64,000 nt of DNA from Ceratotherium simum simum (Eukaryota; Chordata; Mammalia; Perissodactyla; Rhinocerotidae). The DNA is taken from positions 5,478,058 to 5,542,057 of the forward strand of contig NW_004454225.1 in the NCBI RefSeq assembly GCF_000283155.1, read 5' to 3'. The notes beneath the pieces were generated by a model that did no database searches, was not told the DNA's origin, and worked only from the letters and a program-made list of their open reading frames with translations. A program made the position numbers and the translations under genes. Every line of letters begins with the position of its first letter. Positions within the stretch are counted from its first letter, which is position 1. This document shows positions 56,760 through 64,000 of the stretch, in pieces.

Positions 56760-57130
56760 TTCAGGGGGAAACCGTTTAATGATTGGCCACGAGGAGGTCA
56801 CTTATATTGGCTAAGCGGGCTTAATTAGGTGGGATTCGAAGGTTACCATAAGTGCACAAACAAGCTGTTAAGGGGTTAACCTCTGAGAGATTACACTGTA
56901 TTCAGCGCTCTGTGGAAGTTTGAATTAATTTTTCCCATGGGTTTGTTCACATTCTAATTTTCAACTAAATGAGACATCTGTTTCAGAAAAGGAAAATTTG
57001 CTCTGGTTGTCATGGCAACTATCATTCTGTAAGAAAATTATTCCAATGGTTACTTTAGAACAGAAAGACAGAAATTCAGGACATAAAGCCGCTTCCCATG
57101 GCTCAGTTGGAATTCTGATTCATCTGACCT
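56760..57130. promoter_or_regulatory. AT-rich island with RFX X-box, candidate enhancer
   Basis: Unique 370-base island between GC-rich stretches. It contains GTTGTCATGGCAAC at 57006-57019, one base from the perfect palindromic X-box bound by RFX factors, two ATTGG (inverted CCAAT) boxes at 56782 and 56806, and TTAATTA-type homeodomain sites near 56821 and 56923. The sites are read directly; regulatory activity and conservation are inferred. Confidence 0.45.
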
Positions 57131-58379
57131 CCTCGGGGTCTGTGATGTGTCCTGGACGGTGGGCAGATGGCGGGGCTCCTGGCCCTCGGGGTGGTGAGGT
57201 GGGGTCAGGCGCCAGGTCACGTTGGAGACGGGGACCATGCCTCTCGCAGCCACCCCAGTATCGCATCTTGGACGTTCGTGGGTCTCAGACCACAGCTGCC
57301 CCCCAGGTGGGTGGGGCAGTGAGGGCAGTGGAGGTGGGCTGGATCCGGACTGCTTGGGTGACAGGCCCTGCGAGCCCCTGCCTGCCTTATCCTCTGCTGG
57401 GGACCCCAGGCAGCCTTGCTGGACGAGGAGAGGGTTAAGTGACTGAACTCGGAATGGTAGGAGCATCTAGGGCGGCCTTCGCCTTGAGGAAGGCCTGCTG
57501 CCATCTGTCTATCCCCTCTTCGCATGGCAGAAACCTGAATGGACATCATCCAGGGGGAGTGGCGGAGGGTTTTCCAGGCCCTGTGGGCAGGTCACAGGCC
57601 TCTGGGAAGTGAGGTCACTCTGAAGAGTCCATCTCTCCCACTGCTCTGGGCCCTGCCTGCTCGCTGGCCGCCTGGGGCTGGCCGCCCTTGAGAAAGGCCC
57701 CCAACCTGAAGAGGGCACTCGCTGGCTGGCGGGCTGTCCTGGGAAAGGTCTCCTCTGGATGTTTCCTTACATGACTTGCCTCTTCCTGCTCCCCGCCAAG
57801 TTTCAATAAAAGCTAGAACATCACCTTCTCGCATTGATGGAGCTCCTGGGTATTTACAGGCGTTTTCACGCTGGTGGTACAATTTAATCCTCTCAAAGGC
57901 TCTCCCTCCTCCTTTCCCTCCCGGAGCTCTGTGTCAGGCAGTGGGATACAACATCGAGCAAGAGGGACCCCTCTGACCTCATGGGGTAAAGTCTGGGGGC
58001 ATAGGCATCATTATCCCATTTTACGTGGGACAAAACAGCCTGGGAGGGGTGAAGTGACCAGCCCAGGGGCAGAACCAGGGTGTCTGATGCCACCACCTTC
58101 AGTGTCCAGCCGACTCCAGCGATGTCTCTGGGCATCCCCAGGGGCGGAGTGGCCTCCAGCTTCCCAGGATTCGAGGTGATGTATTTCCAAGAACCAGGTA
58201 GGGGTATCTCCAGGGAAACCACCAGCAGAGGAAGGCTTGTTAGTGCTGGGCGAGGGGAAGGCGGGGCAGGTGGAGGCTTGTGTGGGTTAGCTCCTGGGGG
58301 TCGTGGGGTCTCTGATATAAGTGTCTCTTTCAAAAAGCCGCCCCTTGCTGTGGCTCACAGAAACTAACAGACGCCTTCT

Positions 58380-58450
58380 CTCCATGCTGATGGGGCCTTA
58401 TCCCGTCTTGTAAATATTTGATTAGATTTTTGAAAAATGGATCCTGTGTT
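58380..58450. other. Short AT-rich patch
   Basis: A small AT-rich segment around tgtaaatatttgattagatt, unlike its GC-rich flanks; possible fragment of a conserved element. No gene. Confidence 0.22.
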
Positions 58451-58978
58451 TGGAAGGCAGTGCCAGAGACGTGTTGCTCCTTTCCCTGTAGGCTGACGGG
58501 GCTGTGGGCTCCTGGGAGGACCGCTGGGCTTGGCTGTGTGAGCAGCTGCAGGGCTGCTACAGGCTTCCCTGCAGCAAACCCCCCCACCCCGGCTCAGCCA
58601 AAGCCGGGCTTTGAGTATGCCCAGGGTCCGAGGGCTTTGGAAACTGCAGAGCCATGAGGTCAGCACGTCAGGGTGTGAGTGGCCTCGGCTGGCATCTAGA
58701 GCAGGGCTCTTGACCATTTCTGACCAGGAACTGTGGCAGGAAAAGCAGTTCACATTGTGACTCAGTACACCCGTGTGTGGGTATCTGTTTAAATGTAAAT
58801 ATATATATTTTATAAATATATATCCCTCCCCTGCTATGATGTACTCTGATGTTTTCTGTTCTTTTTTTTTCTTTTTCTTTTATTTTTTTTTTAAATGCTG
58901 TTGCAGCCATGAAAATGCAGTTTGAAAAACCCTGCCCTAGGCCAAAGGTTTTTCATCCTGGCTCCATGGGTGGGTTTC

Positions 58979-59222
58979 ATGATAGTGATGGTGATAGTGA
59001 TGGTGATGATGTGGGGATGATGCTGGTGATGGTGGTGGTGGTGATGGTGATGGTGGTGGTGATGGGGATGATGGTGATGGTGGTGGTGATGGTGATGGGG
59101 TGATGATGATGATGGTGGTGGTGATGATGGTGGTGATGGTGGTGATAATGATAGTGGTGATGGTGATGATGGTGGTGGTGATGGTGATGGTGTTGATGGT
59201 GATGGAGATGGAGATGATGATG
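58979..59222. repeat. (GAT/GGT)n array, second site
   Basis: About 245 bases of GAT, GGT and GATGGT units, similar in composition to the array at the assembly gap. It sits directly after an AT-rich degenerate repeat stretch. Frames through it are artefacts. Confidence 0.97.
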
Positions 59223-59474
59223 GCAGCTGCAATGCATTGAACATCCCCCACAAGTACAAGGCAGGAGCCCAGTCTTCCTCAAGGCCAAGACTTAGGCTGG
59301 TAGGGGCTTAAGGAGACGGTGGCCTGGCACATTCTGCCTGCTGTTATTAAGATTTTCTGGGCAGCACCTGGAAGCTCTCTTTCGAATGTGGGGGATCATT
59401 TTCAGCTTTGAAGTTTTGGCTGCAATCCCAAGGCAAGAGGAGGAGAAATCCTGTTTGACATCCTGTTAACGAAT

Positions 59475-59760
59475 TCATTCATTCATTCAGCCTCTCTCAC
59501 TCACCACCGTTCATTAAACAAACGTTTATCTGCCCCTCCCCTGGGCTGGTGCTGGGCGTTGAAGGTGAGAAGGAAGATTGGAGCAGATGGAGCTTTGAAG
59601 GATAAACGTGGCGTGAGGGCCGAGTGGGCAGGAGGAGAGAACGGAAGGAGTATTCTGGGCAGGAGTCACGGGTGAGCAAGGCTGGCAATGGGGGGGATCC
59701 TGCACATGTCTGAAATAGCAAAAGGACCTTGATCTTGAGTGACCAGTGTGGTCATCCCTC
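59475..59760 (+). mobile_element. Ancient interspersed repeat fragment, family not assigned
   Basis: aattcattcattcattcag, gttcattaaacaaacgttta, gctggtgctgggcgttgaag and aacggaaggagtattctggg in the family order. Confidence 0.5.
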
Positions 59761-59809
59761 CTCCTTCTCCGCAGCCCATGTTCCAGGAGACAGCACTGTA
59801 GGCTCGAAG

Positions 59810-59935
59810 GCTGGGGAGAGAGTGTCAGATCTGAGTTCGAAAATGACTTCTCCACTGATTCACTGTGTGACCCGGGGTACCTCCCTCCCCCTTGCTGAAC
59901 CTCAGTCTTATCCAGAACCTGCTATAGTGGGACTA
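59810..59935 (+). mobile_element. MIR SINE fragment
   Basis: Forward: tcagatctgagttcgaaaat, actgtgtgacccggggtacc, cttgctgaacctcagtctta. Confidence 0.6.
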
Positions 59936-60169
59936 AATCGGGTTTTTCAAATGGTGTTCTGTGGAACACCCAGGGTTCCAAAGAGGTGCATTGGATGGCT
60001 ACCAACAGGGTAGAGCCATTGGGTCAACATGCAGGGATGTCAGCCTCCCCATGGAAGGGTGCATGGGCCATAAGAGAGATTTTAATGGCACGTGAGAGGC
60101 TTTGAAGGTGAAAGCCCAGCCCCACCACTGATTTGTCTAGTATGTGCCTGCAGGCAAGTGGTAGTGAGG

Positions 60170-60350
60170 TGCCCCGCCTGGAAGTCAGTGCACCTGGGCC
60201 CAAATCTCTGAGCCAGCTCACCTCTCTAAGCCTCTGCTTCCTCATCTATAAAATGGGAATAATCCTAGTCCTTAATTCACAGGGTTCTTGTAACAGTTAG
60301 ATAAACCCATACCTATAATGTACTTAGAAGGTGCCTGGCAAAAAAGGAGA
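60170..60350 (+). mobile_element. MIR SINE fragment
   Basis: Forward: ctctaagcctctgcttcctc, atctataaaatgggaataat, acagggttcttgtaacagtt and agaaggtgcctggcaaa. Confidence 0.8.
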
Positions 60351-60500
60351 TGAGCCAGAAATGCTGGTGACAGTTTTTATGTTCCACTTCCTGGTCCTCA
60401 GTCTCTTCATCCATCACACGGAAAGAAAGAGACCTGTCTGCCCAGCCTTGCTGTAGGTGAAGGTCCCTGGTGGTGGGTGGGAGGTGATGATGATGGTGAT

Positions 60501-60960
60501 TGTATCCATTTCCCAGGGCTGCGTAACTAATTACCGCAAACCGTGTGGCTTAAAACAACAGGAATTTATCCTCAGTTCTGGAGGCTGGAAGTCTGAAATC
60601 AAGGTGTCACCAAGGGTGGTTCTTTCTGAGGGATCTGAGGGAGAATCTGTTCCATGCCTCTCTCCCAGCGTCTGATGGTTGCTGGCGATCCTTGGCATTC
60701 CATGGCTTGTAGGCACCTCACTCCAGTCTCTATGTCCCTTGTCACGTGACCTTTTTCTCTCTGTCTGTGTCTCTGTGTTTTTACATGGCACTCTTATAAG
60801 GACACCAGTCATTGGATTGGGGCCCACCGTAATCTGGTGTGACCTCATCTTAACTTGATTACATCTGCAAAAATCCTATTTCTAAATAAGGTCACATTCA
60901 CAGATACTGGTGGTTAATACTTCAACTTATATTTAGGGGGACACAATTTGACCCACAACA
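60501..60960 (-). mobile_element. MLT1 (ERVL-MaLR) solo LTR with 5-bp target duplication
   Basis: A 460-base element that starts TG and ends CA on the + strand and reads as the reverse complement of an MLT1-type LTR (tggcttaaaacaacaggaat, ttataaggacaccagtcat, gggggacacaatttgaccc). Flanked by GTGAT at 60496-60500 and 60961-60965, a perfect 5-bp target duplication. No internal retroviral genes are present, so it is a solo LTR. It sits inside a GAT/GGT repeat, which continues on both sides. Confidence 0.9.
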
Positions 60961-61262
60961 GTGATGATACTGATGATGGTAATGGTAGTGATGATGGTGG
61001 TGGTGATGATGGTGATGCTGATGGTGGTGATGGTGATGATGGGGATGATGATGATGGTGATGGTAATGATGATGATAGTGATGCTGATGGTGGTAATGAT
61101 GGTAATGGTGACGATGGTGATAGTGATGACAGTGATGATGATGATGATGGTGATGGTAATGATGATGATAGTGATGCTGATGGTGGTAATGATGGTAATG
61201 GTGACGATGGTGATAGTGATGACAGTGATGATGATGATGATGGTGATGGTGATGATGGTGAC
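60961..61262. repeat. (GAT/GGT)n array with 93-bp higher-order unit
   Basis: GAT/GGT units. From about 61048 to 61257 a 93-base block repeats almost exactly (the word TGGTAATGATGATGATAGTG starts at 61061 and again at 61154). In one frame this gives a 31-residue Asp/Gly/Ser-rich period, a by-product and not a protein. Confidence 0.95.
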
Positions 61263-62263
61263 TTTGTAAACACTAAAAGACTGTGTTCTTGTGGGATCTT
61301 ATAATCCCAGGCCTAAGGGATGATTCTTAGTCAGGATGCTTTTGTTGCAAATGAAAATCCAATTCAAATAGCTTTCTCTTGGCCCATAGAAGTGAGAAGT
61401 GCAGAGCTATGGTGGGTGTCTGGTGCGATTTGATCCAGCTGGCTCCCCTGGGCCCAGCCACACTGGCCCAGTGTGCTCCAGCCTTCTCCCTTTGGGATAG
61501 CCTAATAGCTGCTGACAGCTCCCAAGGCAAGAAGCTCACTATTTATACACAGGGATGACAGCATCCTCTTCTCACATCATTGAAAGAAATGTGTCTGTGA
61601 TATCGTCCAGCTGGAAGGATCTAGGTTATGTGTTCACCATTGAGCTAGTCAAGGGGAATGACTTGCATTGATGGGTCTAGGTCCATGGTGGGCAACAGGT
61701 TGGGATTCTGTTAATTGTCCTGGGTCCATCTGGTCCTGCCCTTAGAGCAGGGGATGGATTGAGCCCTACGGAGCCCCTGGCTGGGAGCTTCAGGTGGAAG
61801 CAGGAATGAGCATCCTCCACCTGGAACCCACTCTCTCTTGGTTGGGGCTCCACCTGCCCCAACTGTGCGAGGGAGGACAGAGGAGCATTTTCCAGGGTGG
61901 AGGCAGGCGAGAATGTTCTTCTCTGTGGTTTCCTTAGAAGGACTTGGAACAAGAAAGGTCTTTGGCAGAAGCTGATTTTTTTTAACTTTCACTTTTTAAA
62001 ATTACATAAATAACACTTGTTCATCATAGAAAATCAGAAACTATGCTTAAGCAAGAGGAAAAGGGGAAGAGAATGCCGGTGAACCCCACAGCCCACTAAC
62101 TGGTCAGTATTCTGGCTGAGTCCAGATGAATCCACACCTTCCCCTTGATTTGAGTTTCTAGGTGTCAAGCTGGTCCTGAAGACTGTTTGGCCGGCTGCCT
62201 CTTCCTGTGGTTGCCCCACGCTCTCGGCAAGCCCTCTCTGAACCGCCTGCTCTTCTCCCACAG

Positions 62264-62379
62264 GCAGCCCTGGTTTTATGGCTGGGGCTTTAACCTCCCA
62301 CGAGGCCAAGCGCTGCTCGAGAAGTGGAACCTCATTCCCGAAGGCGTGGACATCCTGATAACCCACGGGCCACCACTGG
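62264..62379 (+). CDS. MPPED1: MPPED1 coding exon D (residues 211-250), THG motif
   Basis: Exon of 116 bases. Its first G completes Trp211 and its last G opens the Gly250 codon. The acceptor is a pyrimidine-rich CACAG at 62263; the donor is GTAAGA at 62380. It encodes QPWFYGWGFNLPRGQALLEK and the fourth metallophosphoesterase motif, DILITHGPPLG, with His245, equivalent to MPPED2 His213 by the constant offset of 32. With the earlier Asp97, His99, Asp118 and Asn149, five of the metal ligands are present in the window. The final GHIH-type motif and the last ~76 residues are outside it. No defects seen. Confidence 0.97.
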
Positions 62380-62579
62380 GTAAGAGTGGGCTGTCCCTGC
62401 CTCCGCTGGCCTGGCCCCCAGCGTGCCTGCTTGTGCTGTGGGAGGATGCAGTGGGTGTGGGTTTTGGGGGGCGGGGGGCCGCTGGCCCTGTGCACTGAGG
62501 TCAGCCTGGCCTGTCGAGAGGAGCCCGGGATGGGCTCTGTTCTGAGTCCAACTTGCTGGAGCATCGAGATGAGTCGCCC

Positions 62580-62770
62580 CATTGTCCCCCCTATTTCCTG
62601 CACACCCACTGTGTGCTGGGGGCTTGACTTCTTACCTTGTGGACTCCTCAGAGCCCCGCAGGGAGGTTAAAATGAGCTGCCTGTTTTACGTACACGGCGC
62701 ACTGGAGCTCAGGGAGGGCAAAGGCTGGCCTGGCCCTTGACTCTCCAGACCTGAGTCCTGGGTGCTGAAT
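62580..62770 (-). mobile_element. MIR SINE fragment
   Basis: Reverse-complement, diverged: cacacccactgtgtgctggg and cctgttttacgtacacggcg with ggagctcagggagggcaaag. Confidence 0.5.
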
Positions 62771-63079
62771 ACCACCAAGGTCACTGTCACCAGGCTCCAT
62801 CCCATGCACCCCTCACCCCATCAACACCTGGGGGGCCTTACCCCCACCCCTCCCAACAGTCCCCAGGGCCTGTGGATTCCACCCCCAGCAGCTCTCCTCC
62901 TGTCCCCACTGCCACCACCCTGGTCCAGGCTGATGTCACCACTCGCCTGGTCTCCCCTGTTAGCCTGCTAACCACCCCCTGTGCCCCCACTGGCTGGCCC
63001 ATCTGGGGTCTTGCTCAGTCCTCCCCTCCCCCTTTCCTCACACCCCACTTCCCATCTATCAGCATGTCCTTTGATTCTA

Positions 63080-63480
63080 TCTTCAAACTGTGTCTCCGCT
63101 CCTCCTCTCCTCTCCACAGTGCTGTCCCCATCTCAGTCCAGGCCACCATCTTCTGTCTCTCTGATGACTATTGTGGCCTCCTCACTGGTTCCCCAACTCT
63201 GAATCTTGCACCTTCCAGTCCATTGCCCTCACATCAGTAGGAGGGAGTCCTTTGAATCATCAGTTATGCCATGCCATCCCTCTATAGCCCTTCGTGGCTC
63301 CCTCAGTCCTTAGATTGAAGTTCAGACCCCAGCAATCTGGCTCAGACCAGCCTCTTCCTCCCACCATGGCTCTGTTGACCCTGCCGTCAGTCCCTCAGTG
63401 CTTGGGGCCCGGATGGGCCGGGCGATGCAGGAGCAGGGGCTAACCCGACACAGTACTTGCCTCGAGGGCTCCCTGGCTGC
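63080..63480 (+). mobile_element. L2-like LINE fragment
   Basis: Blocks in L2 order: caggccaccatcttctgtctc, tgtggcctcctcactggttc, ttgcaccttccagtccattg, agcccttcgtggctccctc and attgaagttcagaccccag. Diverged. Confidence 0.55.
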
Positions 63481-64000
63481 CAGGTTGAGAGCACAGAACT
63501 GCCAAGCCCAGGGCAACACGTTCAGGGAGGAGGGAAGCAGAGAGTGGAGGCAGAGAGAGAGGCTGTGAGAGGAGGCGTGGGGAGGCTTACAGAAGAGGTG
63601 ACCTCAGAATCGGGTCTGGGGGAGGCAGGGGAGGGAGGGCGGGAGGGCGTCCCGGGTGGGAGGGGCTGTCGGGTGAGGTCCAGCACTGCTCAAGGGTCAT
63701 CAGCTCACACACCTGTTCCGGGAGACACTGCCCTGAGCCCCTACTGTGCGTGCCCTCGGCACCTCTCTCCCCCGTCACAGGGTAGGAAGGCTTTCCTGCC
63801 CCCATCACTGACAGAGGGTGCCCCGAGTCCCAGGGCCCTGACATGGTTTAGAGGTGACACACAGCAGGATTGTAACCAGGTCTGTTATCTCACCTGAAGC
63901 CTCCTGCCCCCTGGGATGAGTTCCCTTCCACATTCAAGTCCTCGGTCACTTAGAGGGAGGCTCTAGGGCAGGGTTTTGTTTCCTCCCTCCCTGCGTCCCT

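Larger units (their letters stand above)
42991..62263 (+). other. MPPED1: MPPED1 intron 3 (19.3 kb)
   Basis: Starts GTGAGT and ends with a tcttctcccacag acceptor, inserted after the second base of codon 211. It contains GAT/GGT arrays, a gap, an old L1 with an ERE, an MLT1 LTR and AT-rich islands listed separately. The stretches 47000-48320, 50150-50590, 51810-52830, 54270-55310, 57140-58370 and 61270-62250 are mostly GC-rich unique DNA with scattered diverged MIR-like patches. 59940-60060 and 58680-58960 resemble old DNA-transposon remnants that I cannot classify. No second gene seen. Confidence 0.85.
62380..64000 (+). other. MPPED1: MPPED1 intron 4, 5' part
   Basis: Begins GTAAGA and is not finished at the window end. 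It contains a MIR, an L2 fragment and GC-rich unique DNA. 63725-63890 resembles a diverged minus-strand MIR. No further exon was found before 64000. Confidence 0.8.

Noticed and set aside
60948..61304. Asp/Gly-rich 118-codon ORF with 31-residue period, looking like an acidic repeat protein
   Set aside because: A by-product of the 93-bp GAT unit; begins in the LTR end and has no gene structure.
1..64000. Search for a new multi-gene defence, biosynthetic or mobile system
   Set aside because: Only one protein-coding gene is present and the remainder is intron, repeats and possible regulatory DNA; nothing supports such a system.

Overview
The window is mammalian nuclear DNA and carries the 5' half of one protein-coding gene, MPPED1 (metallophosphoesterase domain containing 1), on the + strand. 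Four coding exons were read directly: 3470-3693, 11976-12157, 42765-42990 and 62264-62379. All have GT/AG splice borders, and the codon phases join without a frame break to give residues 1 to 250 of a protein whose human orthologue is about 326 residues. The remaining C-terminal part, about 76 residues with the last metal-binding histidine motif and the 3' UTR, lies beyond position 64000. The first 3.4 kb is either 5' flank or an upstream intron; the first coding exon begins at a splice acceptor, so at least one non-coding 5' exon should exist upstream.

The host looks like a perissodactyl, most likely a horse relative. Six tRNA-derived SINEs have the architecture of the equine ERE family, all in minus orientation. 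The rest of the repeat load is typical of a placental mammal: many MIR and L2 remnants, a minus-strand L1 with ERE copies nested in it, an older L1, a HAL1-like ORF1 remnant, MER5A and hAT-like fragments, and an MLT1 solo LTR. Family names are from memory of consensus sequences; no library search was run.

Layout: 1-3382 upstream DNA with a TCCC/TCCA repeat, two MIRs and an AT-rich island; 3383-3693 first coding exon; 3694-11975 intron 1; 11976-12157 exon with the first two catalytic motifs; 12158-42764 intron 2 (30.6 kb), which holds the ERE/L1 cluster, the 750-bp TCCA array and several AT-rich enhancer-like islands; 42765-42990 exon with the GNHE motif; 42991-62263 intron 3 (19.3 kb), with GAT/GGT arrays, a 580-base assembly gap, an L1/ERE, the MLT1 LTR and an X-box-containing island; 62264-62379 exon with the THG motif; 62380-64000 start of intron 4.

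No previously undescribed multi-gene system is present. The observations most worth checking are a short upstream ORF overlapping the first ATG of MPPED1, a near-palindromic RFX X-box in an AT-rich island of intron 3, an NRF1-palindrome/TATA/CpG cluster in intron 2 that may be an internal promoter, several homeodomain-motif-rich candidate enhancers, and an LTR that landed inside a GAT repeat with a perfect 5-bp target duplication.
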